The notes under the pieces were generated by a model, which worked only from the letters and a program-made list of their open reading frames with translations, searched no databases and was not told the DNA's origin. Positions 26,101 to 37,919 of a stretch of 64,000 bases of DNA are shown one piece after another (positions within the stretch are counted from its first letter, which is position 1; every line of letters begins with the position of its first letter). The stretch lies in contig JAETXT010000011.1 of the NCBI GenBank assembly GCA_019188255.1, positions 3,348,001-3,412,000 on the forward strand. Reading direction: 5' to 3'. Origin of the DNA: Verticillium longisporum (Eukaryota > Ascomycota > Sordariomycetes > Glomerellales > Plectosphaerellaceae). Both the position numbers and the translations under genes were made by a program.

Positions 26101-27125
26101 CAAATCACCTCCTTCGGCTTGGTCTCCTGACAGCGATGAGTCCCCTGAGACAATGTTTTTTTACGAGCGGCAAGCTTTCGTGCCACGCGCTGCCTGCAAC
26201 CTTGCACTGTGTGAAATACCCAGAAGGATCATACATACAGACGCCCTTATCAAGTACCGTGCTCCAATATTACTGCAGGCTCGTGAAATATACAGTAGAT
26301 CTATGCTTCGGCATCTTGAGACGACGATGTAAGCATCGGCTTCACTACTGTGGCCAAGTGGGGCTGAGCTCCCAGGCCCTCAGGCCTACCGAGGCACAGC
26401 CACAGTGCTTCCAGTAGATGAGTCGTACCAAGATCAATTGGCCTTAATATGACGTATGTTTGCGTTGCGTTGCGCATCCGGCAGCCGGCCGGTAGACCAG
26501 GGGACAATATCGAATACGGAGCTTTATGGCGGCCATCAGAAACTCTTTAGGGTCAATTACTGTGTCGGTATGCATATGTTTATTCTGCAGCTTGCGAAGC
26601 CTCCCTTTAGCGGAGAGATTGGTACACTTCCGCAAACCAAGCATTCGACACCTGTCAGACATTCACCACAAGATTTCCTCGGTGGCGCCTCGAGCAGTGA
26701 CGCATTTGGGCTAGGCGTTCTCCACACGAAGCCTTAGTGGAGTGTTGAGTTTACACAACCAGTACACGGCGGCGCCGTCTTTGCGATAGGCGGTGGTCGG
26801 CGCCGCCGCTAACACCCCATCGATGCTATCGACTGCAAGTGGTGTGACTGCCAGCGTGACACTAGCTTCGGGCTTCCCGTGACGAGGTCCGAACATTCAG
26901 CTCGAGCTGAGAACGGAATCAAGACTAACATTGCATATAAGAAGGCCTGAGCTCCCATCGTCGAGATCATCCTGGTCACGGACAACAATACATCCAACAC
27001 AACATACCACTATCATCAATACTACTCAAAATATCTCATCATTCAAGTCAAACGGACCAAAACCGGACTTGCACCACATCAAACCCAACAATAAACGAAC
27101 AGCTCGGTTCTCAACCCACACCATA
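23175..27125. other. 3.9-kb gene-poor region
   Basis: No supported gene. Composition is intermediate, not RIP-like. The only stretch with somewhat protein-like content is the minus strand around 24209-23845 (an open segment ending ...VVTAFPSCPMIAESLIN), which I cannot assign to a family and which lacks a credible splice structure. A TATA-like GCATATAAG near 26932 probably belongs to the small gene at 27126. Confidence 0.4.
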
Positions 27126-27323
27126 ATGTGCTTCGGAAGCTCCAGACACCACGGCCCAGTCATGGTCGCACCGAGACCTGTTGTACTTGGCCCGCGACCA
27201 ATCATGGTCGGCCGGCCGGTCAGGGTCGTTCACCATGTTCATCACGGAGGAGGCGGAGGCGGCATGTACGGCCCAGGCCCACGGAGGGGCGGCATGGGAA
27301 GAATGGGTGGGCGCCGCTGTTGA
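27126..27323 (+). CDS. Small Gly/His/Arg-rich protein (65 aa)
   Basis: Unrecognised. One exon, ATG 27126 to TGA 27321-27323. The sequence opens MCFGSSRHHGP, has repeated PRPVVLGPRP/IMVGRPVRVV segments, an HHVHHGGGGGGMYGPGP core and an Arg/Gly/Met-rich tail ending GGRRC. A TATA-like box ~190 bp upstream and a CA-rich leader (ACACCATAATG) fit a real fungal transcript. The longer in-frame upstream ORF start (26931) would include this leader and is unlikely. Low complexity means no function can be inferred. No signal peptide or membrane segment. Confidence 0.55.
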   Translation: MCFGSSRHHGPVMVAPRPVVLGPRPIMVGRPVRVVHHVHHGGGGGGMYGPGPRRGGMGRMGGRRC

Positions 27324-28425
27324 CGACTGTACGAAAGATCAGCGCACCTGTGCAGTATTGGCGGAGAAAACTAGGATAACGATTTTATGACAAGTCACAT
27401 AGGAATGGAATGATACACTTCAACCACAACCATCACGAAATCTTCCGCTTTTGCGATTGCCTAACCAGCATATGGACGAGAAAGGCTTCAGACACTCTAA
27501 AAAGCTTTGGGCAGGAAGCGAGACGCCCAGTGCAACTGGTGTTGCTGACACGCCAAACACCGAGTCAACAGCGACTGGCTTGCATTAGAAAGAACGCCCA
27601 CACTAACGGACTGACTCGGCATCCGGGGCTCGCTCGAGGCAGTGTACCCTTAATTGCACATAGGCAGAGGAGTTCGATTCAGGCGCAATCATGTCTTTTA
27701 GAGACAAAATATGTGATGCTGATGTGTGTGGTGCACCATAGCCGTCGCTGTGTTTCGATGACCTCCTCTGCTGTTGTCATCTTGATTCCTGTCGAATGTC
27801 AGAAGGCATCTATGAAGTAGTTAGAACTGGGCGATCAGAGCATATGCTAGAGGGCTCGAGACACCGAATGTGTCCCCATCTAACCGCGAAAGGCCGGGTT
27901 TCAGATGTATTCTTAACCCAGAACCTCGCGATTGACTGCTGATTTTACACTTGGAAGGCATCTTGACTTAGTTGATCAAGTCGCTTTGATGCTATCGTTA
28001 CTGATGAATCTAAGCATATCAATCAGTCTTAAACAGGATCACGGAGCATCATTTGAGAGGTTCGCATCGTTCGGATTTCATAAGTCCAAAGTTCTGGAGG
28101 CAAACTCCGAAGACGTATGAGCTTGGACTTCGCTAACAGTCTCAACAACAACAATTATGAGTTTCACCAAAAGCACTGTTAAGAATGTTGGAACCTTCGG
28201 ATGGCTCCAACGACGGAAGAGTTCTCCATGACTAGTATACCCCATTTCATTATCAGGCCTAATCCAACACAGATTGAATATCTGGTGAAAATATCGTAGT
28301 TATGCGAAGGTTTCTAAAATGAAGAGGTTGTTATACCCCTTTGCAGATGCCTCACACGAGCTTCGTGTTTGGAAGCCCTCACTATATACGAAAGACAAGC
28401 GATAGCTTCATCGCGTTCTTCTATA
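27324..28425. other. Intergenic, nothing recognised
   Basis: About 1.1 kb with only short ORFs and no recognisable domain. It contains the 3' flanks of the small protein gene (+) and the BBE-type oxidase (-). Confidence 0.45.
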
Positions 28426-30314
28426 TTAAGAGAACGGATAAAGAGGAACCTTGTGTCCACCAGTGACGAGCCGTTGGAAGACCAGAGTCGGATCGTACTT
28501 GCGCTGAATAGTCTGCAAGCGCTCTACGTTTTTGTCGCCGTACGACGCAATTACCTGCTGGCTGCCATCTGCGTATGTTAACATGCTATCAAGACGGCAT
28601 AAGTTAGCGTTCTGTCAACAGCTAGAGTATAGGGCCGAGGCGGTGCCGCTCCCTTACATGTAAGGGAACAGGACGTTCTGTAGTTTGGCTTCCGCTTGTA
28701 GCGTGCGGATAAACACGCCCCAAGCCGGAAAGACTCTGTCGATGTCACTTTCAAGATCAAACTGTAGGCCGACATAGAAGACTGCGTCGGGAGTGACTTC
28801 GTGTTAGCCAAACGTTCCCATACCAGCAACAGTCGGTTGGCAATAAAATCGTCACTCACCAGATAGACTCTTCCCCGGCTTGGCCCTGTCCAGACCCAAG
28901 GGGTTGGTCTTACCAGCCTTGTTGATGGCGCGCGGCGGAATCGGCATGACGGTGTGGAGTCCGGCCAGACCCTGAATATGAGCGAAGCTGGAGCAGAACT
29001 CGGAGAACTTGGCCAGTATGTACGCCAGATAGGCTTCGGAGGGGTAAACGGTAAAGGTGTAGTGGACTTGTCTGCGAGTAAAATACTGTTAGCGGAGCAG
29101 GACACGTGTAGTTGATTTCTATTGAGTAGGTTCAACATACACAAGCCCATCTGGAAATCCGGCGACTAGCTCCGATGACAAGTCATAATAAGACCTATTT
29201 TTGATGGTCGAGTTGGAATGGGGAATGTCAAGCCAGGGCTGCAGCGACGGTGGTAGGGCACTGGCGGGCTTGGTGTAGACAATGGGCGAGAAGCCAAAGG
29301 TGGTATTGGAGGCACCATCGTAGACATAGGTTGGCAGGACATGTACATCTCTGTTCGTAACAGACGTGTTGACCTGATACTGGTACGTAAGCTTCCGTAA
29401 GGACGCCAGCTGGCTTTCGGGGTATGTGACCCTGCCGCCGTATATGCCAGTTGTCGGGATCGTCTCAAAAGTAATGTGGGTGACGACGCCAAAGTTATTG
29501 GAGCCGCCCTTGAGGGCCCAAAAGAGGTCGGCATAAGACTGCTTGCTTGTCTCGACGACGGTTCCGTTCGCGAGCACCACACGATGACCGACCACGTTGT
29601 CGACAGCCAGACCCTTGTCGTTGATGAAGTAAGAGAAGCCAGCGCCCAGAGCTAGGCCAGTCCCGACGGTGGCAAAACGGCCGCCAACCACCATATAGCC
29701 CAGAGGCTCAATGATGGCGTAGAGCTGGGACCAGGTGTTTCCCATGCCAGTGGTGATAGTGGTTTTATCGGCGGAGAAGGCTACGTCTCGGATGTTGCGC
29801 ATGCTGACAAGGATACCGTTGTCGATGTTGGCGGCTCCTCGATTTGCGCTGTGTCCGCCGCCGCGGATGGCGAAGGGGCAGTCATTATCGTTGAAAAGAG
29901 AGACAGCTGTAGACACCTCGGTCGTGCTACTAGGGAGGAAGACACAGGATGGGCTGAGCCAAGCGGTAGCAGCTAAGTAGCCCAGGCCACAGCAGTCAGC
30001 ACAACAAGAGATGATGGCGCGGATGATGCCGTTCAGTTCTTACACCAGAACGCCGTTTTTTCACGGTAGTAGGCAGAGGAGGTTGAGTCATCCCGCGCAA
30101 AGGTCGCATTGGGGAACTGAGATGCCAGGGCAGAGCACTATCAATAGGTCATGTGTGAGCCGGATCAATTCTGAAGAAATATAAAATGCACAGTGAAAGT
30201 ATCATCGCCACGTACACACGTAGCAACGGGCGAGCCTTGGTAGGGAATGTCCTGCTGCGCCTCCACGATGACTGGAAGAACGGCAGCAGCCGTAGCGATG
30301 AGTAGATGAATCAT
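28426..30314 (-). CDS. Secreted FAD-linked oxidase, BBE/6-hydroxynicotine oxidase-like
   Basis: Vanillyl-alcohol-oxidase-fold flavoprotein with a berberine-bridge-type C-terminus; in fungal clusters such enzymes oxidise alcohols or drive oxidative cyclisation. Six exons: 30314-30216, 30137-30044, 29972-29141, 29071-28860, 28781-28658, 28585-28426 (506 residues); introns 69-78 bp. A signal peptide starts MIHLLIATAAAVLP. The FAD-binding PP-loop IRGGGHSANRG places the 8-alpha-histidyl FAD ligand at His105. The second covalent site (Cys in G.C..VG) is absent: it reads GGRFATVG, so attachment is probably mono-covalent. The C-terminal BBE segment is YADGSQQVIASYGDKNVERLQ followed by KYDP and ending PLYPFS. 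Its ~300-bp promoter ends at the LTR element insertion (30617). Before that insertion it was divergent from the hydrolase at 39714, so I treat it as the outermost gene of the cluster. Confidence 0.93.
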
Positions 30315-30611
30315 CCTAGGTGCAATTCAAAGATTCCTGCTTAGCGGTTGAGGAGGGCTGGACTGCGCTTAGGAAGTGTGAACAAGTAGAGAAGAGTAGT
30401 GATGTACAACGAGTGGTCGTGGGTAAGTCCAACGTGCTCAATCGAGCCGACACAGGGTCCCCTTTCTATTAGTAGCTTTAAACCAGCTGTGCGCTGGAAA
30501 ACCAGCCGTGAAATTGGCAGGGGAACTCTCTTGCAAGATTGATTTACCATCCGGCTGGTAGTGGGCTACAGGGACCTGAATATCATTTCCCAGGGGATCT
30601 TGCGAGCCTCC
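30315..30611 (-). promoter_or_regulatory. BBE oxidase promoter, cut off by LTR element
   Basis: Short upstream region between the oxidase ATG (30314) and the target duplication of the LTR element (30612-30616). No copy of the ACTCCGGTCC cluster motif lies in it. In the pre-insertion allele that motif (now at 39566) would be ~305 bp from this ATG. Confidence 0.6.
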
Positions 30612-30616
30612 ACTCT
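30612..30616 (+). repeat. Target-site duplication ACTCT (left)
   Basis: ACTCT directly precedes the left LTR and is repeated exactly after the right LTR at 39559-39563. Confidence 0.85.
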
Positions 30617-30820
30617 TATTAGGAGGCCCCTGCGGAGCCACGGCATAGGGGGCTAGTTAGGGGCTGAGAGCTACGAGAACGTATATATAAGGACCGCGGA
30701 GGGCCCTCCAAGCTATAGAGGGTTGATATTTAGATATATTCCGACCCTATACCTATTATCTATTGCCTATAGACTATATATAGAAGACCTCTTTACTCTA
30801 CTCTAAATTAAGTACTAATA
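30617..30820 (+). repeat. 5' LTR of the 8.9-kb element
   Basis: Starts TATTAGGAGGCCCC and ends ACTAATA. It matches 39355-39558 end to end, including the core words CGGAGGGCCCTC and CCGACCCTATACCTATTATC. A TATA-like ACGTATATATAAGG (about 30678-30691) fits an LTR promoter. Confidence 0.85.
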
Positions 30821-31094
30821 TACTAAATTCTCTACTTTATAGAATAGACTATTAAGGCTTCCGATATTATATTTATCTATATACTAATTAATTTACTATA
30901 TAATAAGAAATAATAAAAAATAATAATATAATAGAGACTTATATTAATTTATATTATTAGAAAAATATAGAGAGCGCTTTTACTAAGTCTTATATTATAA
31001 TAAACTACCTAGAACCTAAATTACTTAAATAGATAGTAGCGGACTAAAAGAGGCTAAGGCTATAGAGCTTTAATAATAATAGTAAAAGTATTAA

Positions 31095-31370
31095 ACTAAT
31101 ATTAGAGGATTGCCTAGGTTAGTAATTACTATATAGGATTTACTATTATAGTAATTATAGAGGCTATGAATTACGTACTTATAGGAGTAGTAAATCCTAG
31201 ACCTAGTAATCTATAGATTAGATAGGTAGTAGTAAATTAGAGAGATAGTATAAAATAATTATTATAAGTCTTATATTACTAACCCTAGCTATTTAGAGCT
31301 CTTATATATAGTTAAAGTAATGAATTAGGGTTTACGTAAATAGTAAAGCCGTCTTAATAAAAAGCGAGAA
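31095..31370 (-). repeat. LTR-like repeat, ~285-bp family
   Basis: Inverted copy of the family seen at 748-1035; starts TATTAAACTAATATTAGAGG on the plus strand. Nested in the LTR element. Confidence 0.55.
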
Positions 31371-32271
31371 TATTAGAAGTAAGACTAATAAAGAGGAATA
31401 CCTAGAAAGGGCTTTAGAATATATAAAGAAATATATTTATATTAAATAATTTAAGAGATAATTTATTATTTTTAATAAAGTATAGTTTAATAGCGTTTTA
31501 GTTATAGAATATTATAATTTCTATAATATATTAAAGGAAGCTAAACTATAGACTCAATTTATTAAAGCTTATATATTATTATTTAGTATAATTATTATTC
31601 TATATTCTCTTAACCTATAATAGCTAGGAATTAAGCTAGTAAAGTTACTAGAGTATATTATAAAGATCTACTCTATATTAAAAAGGTTCTTATAGAGCTA
31701 TAAAGAGTAATTTAAGATTAATAAAGATTAATTAAAAGATTAGAATAAGTATATTACCTAAGTAATATAATACTTATTACTATATTTAAGAGAAATATAA
31801 GTAGATTATAAAGAGAAGTATTATATAAAGAAGGAGTCTATTTAAGAAGACTTTAAATAATTCTTCTATAATAAATATAGTAATTTAATATAAATATAAT
31901 ATAAAGGATTCTATAAATAGGACTAATTAGATTAAAAGGATAACTAGTTTATTAAGGAACTCTTAAAGGAGTTCTCTAATAGTATAGAAAATAAAATATT
32001 AACGTTAATAAAAGAGGATTATATTAAATAGCTATTAATAAAATTATAGCTAGAAATATAAAAGAGCTTTATAGGCTAGCTCTAATAGCTATAGAGTATT
32101 TAAGAGATTATTAATATAATCTAATAATTAGAGGATTATAAAGAGAATAACTATAATAAGCTTAGAATAATATTTAAAAGCTTTATAATAAAAGGAGATT
32201 TAGAATTAATAAAAAATATTACCCCTTTTAGACTTACTTTTAATCTATTATAATAGAAGTAATTCTCTAAG

Positions 32272-32535
32272 TATTAAGAGGGCTTTACTATTTATATAAA
32301 CCCTAATTCATTACTTTAGCTATATATAAGAGCTCTAAATAAGTAAAGTTAATAATATAAGATTCATAATAATTATTAATACTCTCTCTCTAATTTACTA
32401 CTACCTATCCAATCTATAGATTACTAGGTCTAGGATTTACTACTCCTATAAATATATAATTTATAGCCCCTATAATCGCTATAATAGTAAATTCTATATA
32501 GTAATTACTAATCTAGGCAATCCCTTAATATTAAT
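32272..32535 (+). repeat. LTR-like repeat, ~285-bp family
   Basis: Plus-oriented copy beginning TATTAAGAGGGC. It is followed by ~170 bp that reappear at about 55425-55600, so the two sites share more than the repeat itself. Confidence 0.55.
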
Positions 32536-34167
32536 TTAATATTAGCTATCTTTTCTTTATAGATAGAATTACTTTAAAGACTAATATTAGCCTCTATTAA
32601 ACGGGTTAATAGCTATTCTAATATACTTATAATCTCTAGTCTCTAGTATATTAGATCTATTATCTTAATTTAGAAAATAAATAATATAAATATATAATAA
32701 TAGGAGAATAATATATAGTATAAGGAAAAACGTAGCTAACCCTAATTATTCCTATAATCGCTAAATCCCTAATCTCTAATACTATAGATTAACTAAATTA
32801 ACTATTAATAGCGCTCTAAGGAAATAAATTAAATTATTATTAAAGAATAGAAAAAGGGCTATTAAGCCCTTTAATAAAAGAATTAAATAGCTATTTAAAT
32901 AATATTCTTATAATAGCTAAATATAAGCTCTTAAAGTATTTAAATCGTTAGTTTATTAATTATTAATAAAGGAAAAATTATTATTAGCTTTTATTAAAAA
33001 TAATAGGATTAAATATTCTAAATAGGATTAATAGATCCTATTAAGCTAAGTAAGTAAATACTATATTCTAAGGATCTATATATCTAATTAATAATTTATA
33101 ATAATTTCATTCCTTTTACTTTTCCTCTTCTTTATATTATATACTTTAATTATAAATTAGCTAGCTTGATCTATTATTTAGAGCTTTAACGATTAGCTAA
33201 TCCTCTTTTTATTATTCTCTCTCTCTCTCTTTTCTCTCTCTTTTACACTCAATAATACCTCTAAAGTATAATACCCCTATATTTATTACCCTTCCTATTA
33301 AGAGAATTATAAAGTATAAAAAACTAATTAATATTAATTATTAAAACTATTAATTTAAATTTTAAAGTATATCTATAATAATATTTATAAAGTCCTTTAT
33401 TAAGAGTATTTAAAGTTTTATTTTATTAATGAGTATATTAAAGTACATATTAATAATATATACTTTAATCTTAAGCTTAAAGGCTTTTGATATTATAAAT
33501 ATATTTCTAAAATATTTTTATAAATAGATATAAGCTTTTATAACCTCTATTTTCTAATATTTATAGCTTTAATAATTATTATCCTAGCTTAATTGGTATT
33601 TTTAAACCTATTATTAAGTTTTTAAAGGCTTAAAATAGGAAGAATAAACTAATAAGCTCTCTTCTTTAATATTTCTTTAATTATTTAATTATATAATCTA
33701 TTAATAAAAGATATAAAATATAGAGAAATAATATATTATTATTAAAAATATATTAGCTATTATAGATAAGGAGGAGAAGAAGGGGGGTAATAATTTTAAT
33801 AAAGAGTTTAATAATATTAATAATATAAAGTATAAAGTAGCTAAGTATATTAGTATTTTATAGCTCTTTAATTCCTTATAATAGGACTCTCTTAAGTAAT
33901 TAAGCTTAGAGTCCTTAGATTCTAAGGCATAATCTACTCTTTAGAGCTATTACTTTACTATTTTATTATTCTTAGAGTCCCTATTTATAAGCTTTATTAA
34001 TTATATTTAATATTATTTACTTTTATTCTTTAATTATTCTTTTCTTAATATTTAATTTATCCTTTAATTTTAATAATAGTTTTATTAAAGCTTATTAATA
34101 CTTTTAATATTAAGTTTAATATTCTTTTAATTATTAAATCGATTAAATTATTATTTCTATTAGTCTA

Positions 34168-34857
34168 GATTCTAGGTAACGATTAAAGATAATATTATCT
34201 TAATAAATAAAGGGATCGTAGAGAGATAAATTAATAAAGAAGTATAAGAGGAAAGGAGAGATAGAAGTTCTTATATCTCGAGAAGGAAGTATTAGAGGAA
34301 GGAATAGATCGGAGATCTTAATAGCCCTGATTTTTAGCTATAGAATAGTATATTTTTCGATAAGAATAGAGATAAGCATTATTAGAAGGAATTAATATAA
34401 ATACTCGGATTAATCCTAAAAGAGGTATAGCCTATCTTAGAAGATATCTATTTATAATAATTAAAGGTATTAAAATTAGATAGGAATTATTATATAATAG
34501 GAAGTAACGATTTTATTTAAAAATAAAGGTATATTCTTCTTCTAAAAACCTTAAAAAGTAGGTCGGGGGAATTCCTCTATATCTAATAGACTAACCCTTA
34601 GAGACTAGGCGTAGATAAGGCGTATAGGCTACTTCTAGATCTGCGGGGAAGTGGAGTTAATTCTACTCTAGCTTATTAACTAAGCTAATAAGAGATAAGA
34701 GAAGTTAAATAGTTATTATTATTTAATAGTTCTATAGAATCGTATAAAGATTATATTATTATATAGCTCCGCTTTTTCTCTTTCTAATAATAAAGATATC
34801 GATATAGTCTAGCTTTTATTTTAGCTACTAGAAGGGTTATAAGACTCTATTTCCTAT
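34168..34857 (-). repeat. Solo LTR of the Copia-type family
   Basis: Inverted relative of the LTR at 54789-55385. It splits a retroelement internal region: flanking DNA at 34000-34167 and 34858-36056 is continuous in the copy at 1085-2436. This is therefore a nested insertion later reduced to one LTR. Confidence 0.6.
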
Positions 34858-36056
34858 AATTTCTAATTATTTAATAGATTTTATTAATTTTATATTCTTT
34901 ATAGCTTTATTATTATATTATAAGATCTATTATTAAATATTTCTCTATTATTATATTTAATTAAATTAAATATTATAGAGCGAATAGCTATTAATATAGA
35001 TTATTATTTTAAAGAATAATATATTTAATTATTTATAGATCTCTATAAATATCTATTTAAGTATATATATTATATTAAAACTATTAATTATACTATAGAT
35101 TTTACTAGCTAGAATTAAATATATTATCTATTTATATTTAATAGATTATTAATAAAGGATATTATTATATACTATAAAAGTATTCTCTTAATTACTAGAG
35201 AATTTATTATTTAGGAAGATAATAAGTCCGATCTATAAATTAAAGTCTTTATTATTAGTAAAGGAGCTATTAATAAAAATATATAATTAAGCTATTAAGA
35301 GATTTAAATATATATAATTTAAGATATATACTATATTAATAATCTACTATTATAGATATTTATTAAGCTATTTAAAGTCGTCTTCTTTAAAGTTCTTAAT
35401 TTAAGCTATAATAGAGAAATACAATAATACTTCTAATTAATAGGTTAATATAATATAAATACTACGAGCTCTCTAAGTAATATATTATTATTCTAAGCTT
35501 ATTATCCTTAATATTACTAGCTCTAGACGATTATTTTAATCTTTCTATTATATTATTAGACTATTAGCTATAACTTTAATAATATAGCTATTAAAGATAC
35601 TTTTAGATATTATATTAAAGATAGAAATAGGCTTTATTTAAAGGCTAGCGCTTTTAAGCTCTATTTATTCCTTTTATATAAATATAGACTCTCTAAAGTT
35701 AAGAATATTATTAATTTATATTCTAATTAATTTAAAGTTCTCCTTAGCTCTATTTAGAAATAGATATAGATTATAACCTATTAGAATAGTATTTAAATAC
35801 TCTATATAATAGCGTTAATAGACTATAAACTAATAGAGACTTAATTCTATAATATTATAAAATAGCTTTATAATATAGAAGATAATCCTTTCTAAGTATT
35901 TATATTATAGCTCTTTAAGAATATATAAGAGAATATTATATAATAGACTTATAATATTCTAAATATAAGCTTAATTAATATTTTAAGATATTAATTAATA
36001 GTTATATTATTATAATATTAAAGTAATTATTAAGATTAATTATTAATTATAGTATA

Positions 36057-36102
36057 ACGTAATCCACAAGCGAGTGGTTCACCCAAGCGAGTGGTTCACT
36101 TC
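36057..36102 (+). repeat. Left terminal inverted repeat (46 bp)
   Basis: Starts ACGTAATCCACAAG and contains the word GCGAGTGGTTCAC twice in tandem (17-bp spacing). The right end has the inverse with a single mismatch. The doubled word is a likely transposase-binding site. Confidence 0.93.
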
Positions 36103-36154
36103 GCCCGGGCCCACGACCTACACCTGAATTCTACAGATTCCACCTCCGCCCGCG

Positions 36155-37618
36155 ATGGAGACTCTTTCAAAAGAAGGTCAATTATTCCTTGCTATCCAAG
36201 CTATGGACAATGACCCGAACCTAAGCGCCCGGAGTGCTGCGAGGATCTACACCGTCCCCTTAACGACGCTCCTCCGACGCCAGAAGGGCAAACCCTCCCG
36301 ACGCGAAAGCCCGCCCAATTCTGCCAAATTAACAGTACTAGAAGAGAAAACTATTGTCGAATATATCCTTGACCTAGATGCGCGATCTTACCCTCCCCGG
36401 TTGGGTGAGGTCGGAGATATGGCGAATCGCCTGCTTGCCGACCGTGACGCGCCACGCGTCGGGAAGAACTGGGCCGCAAACTTCGTCAAACGGCAACCAG
36501 AGCTCCGGACGCGTTTCTTTCGCAAGTACGACTACAAGAGGGCCCAATGCGAAGATCCGGACGCGATAAACGCGTGGTTCCGCCTCGTGCATAACATGAT
36601 CGCCAAGTACGGCATCCAAGAGGCTGACATGTACAACTTTGACGAGACCGGCTTCCAGATGGGCGTTATCGCCAACGGAATGGTCGTGACCAGTTCGGAA
36701 AGACGGTCCAATGTGAAGATGAGGCAGCCAGGCAACCGGGAATGGGTTACGGTGATCCAGGGCGTTGGCGCGTTGGGTTTCTCCGTCCCGCCGTTCATCG
36801 TGGTTTCGGGCAAGTACCACCTCTCGAGCTGGTACCAGGACGACGCGATTTCTCGCGACTGGAGAATCGCAACATCTCCAAACGGCTGGACGACGAATGA
36901 TATTGGTCTGGAATGGATTCGGCATTTTGACAGGCATACAAAGTCCCGTACTTCGGGCGGTTATCGCCTACTGATCCTGGATGGCCACGAAAGTCACCAC
37001 TCGGTCGACTTCGAACTCTACTGCAAGGAGAACAACATCATCACACTCTGTATGCCTCCTCATTCGTCACATCTACTCCAGCCTCTCGATGTTGGGTGTT
37101 TTGGCCCACTAAAGAAAGCATACGGTCGGCAAATCGAGGATAGGATGAGGGCGGGTACAACGCACATCAGCAAAGAGGACTTCTTCCCGGCGTTTTCGGC
37201 TGCATTTCAGCAAGCAATGACAGAAAAAAACATCCAGGGAGGCTTTCGAGGAGCGGGGCTTGTCCCCCATAACCCGGAAACAGTCCTGTCAAAGCTGGAT
37301 GTGAGGTTGAGGACGACGACGCCTCCGGGGACGTCCCACGGGGAGCGTGATTCTTGGGTCTCTAAGACGCCCACTAACCTGCTCGAGGCAGGTTCCCAGA
37401 CTGACTTCATCAAAGGGCGAATCTCACGCCACCAGGGAAGCTCCCCAACGTCAATTTTAGATGCTGTTGACTATCTTGCGAAGGGGACGCGGGGTGTTAT
37501 GCACCAGATCGCTCTTTTGAAGTCAGAGGTTATGATCCTTCGAGAGGAAAATGCTACACTAAGCCGACGCCGGAGGGCCAAAAGCTACGTCTCCGGGAAG
37601 GAGGAAGCATGGCTGTAG
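36155..37618 (+). CDS. Fot1/pogo-type DDE transposase
   Basis: Cut-and-paste transposase. The 487-residue frame begins METLSKEGQL 98 bp inside the left TIR. An N-terminal psq-type HTH (residues ~1-50, SARSAARIYTVPLTTLLRR) is followed by a Tc5/CENP-B-type HTH (~65-125, GKNWAANFVKRQPELRTRF). The DDE_1 catalytic core has YNFDETGFQMG, LLILDGHESH and PPHSSHLLQPLDVGCF, supplying the three acidic residues. The frame ends early in KSYVSGKEEAWL. Shifting by one base in the AAAA run near 37580-37583 continues into a conserved-looking tail with a CCHC zinc knuckle (separate entry). So one base appears to be lost close to the C-terminus, after the catalytic core. The catalytic part is intact. Confidence 0.95.
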   Translation: METLSKEGQLFLAIQAMDNDPNLSARSAARIYTVPLTTLLRRQKGKPSRRESPPNSAKLTVLEEKTIVEYILDLDARSYPPRLGEVGDMANRLLADRDAPRVGKNWAANFVKRQPELRTRFFRKYDYKRAQCEDPDAINAWFRLVHNMIAKYGIQEADMYNFDETGFQMGVIANGMVVTSSERRSNVKMRQPGNREWVTVIQGVGALGFSVPPFIVVSGKYHLSSWYQDDAISRDWRIATSPNGWTTNDIGLEWIRHFDRHTKSRTSGGYRLLILDGHESHHSVDFELYCKENNIITLCMPPHSSHLLQPLDVGCFGPLKKAYGRQIEDRMRAGTTHISKEDFFPAFSAAFQQAMTEKNIQGGFRGAGLVPHNPETVLSKLDVRLRTTTPPGTSHGERDSWVSKTPTNLLEAGSQTDFIKGRISRHQGSSPTSILDAVDYLAKGTRGVMHQIALLKSEVMILREENATLSRRRRAKSYVSGKEEAWL

Positions 37619-37809
37619 GCGAGGGACAGGACAAGATTGCTCAGAAGGAAGTAGATATCCAGATAAAAGAGGAAACGCTGCAGAACCCGGGTCCCGCGTC
37701 GTGGTCCCAGCCGAAGAAACGATGCTGTAGCGTATGCGGGAAGACCGGCCACAACGCGAGAACTTGTCAGGTAGCTATCTCATCGTCTGCAAAAGACGAG
37801 GAGGAGTGA
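37609..37809 (+). pseudogene. Zinc-knuckle tail of the transposase, out of frame
   Basis: An overlapping frame carries VGEGQDKIAQKE and then CCSVCGKTGHNARTC, a CCHC knuckle commonly seen at the C-terminus of fungal pogo transposases. Upstream of its first Met this frame also reads LRLREGGS, matching the usual linker, so it is the displaced continuation of the 36155 ORF, not a separate gene. Confidence 0.8.
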
Positions 37810-37870
37810 TTTTAATTGATTTACGGCGTTTGGGTTGAGGTTTTCCTCGGAATGTTTGTCGGGTCGGGGT

Positions 37871-37916
37871 GAAGTGAACCACTCGCATGGGTGAACCACT
37901 CGCTTGTGGATTACGT
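37871..37916 (-). repeat. Right terminal inverted repeat (46 bp)
   Basis: Inverse of 36057-36102 with one mismatch, followed by TA (37917-37918). Confidence 0.93.
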
Positions 37917-37919
37917 TAG

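Larger units (their letters stand above)
36057..37916 (+). mobile_element. Fot1/pogo-type DNA transposon, un-RIPed
   Basis: A 1860-bp element flanked by TA/TA (36055-36056, 37917-37918), the target used by Tc1-mariner/pogo elements. Its 46-bp terminal inverted repeats (36057-36102 and 37871-37916) differ at one position. The GC-balanced interior with a long transposase frame contrasts with RIPed DNA on both sides, so it arrived after the host locus had been mutated. Confidence 0.95.

Noticed and set aside
36374..36937. 187-codon minus-strand ORF inside the transposon
   Set aside because: Antisense to the transposase DDE frame and without domains.
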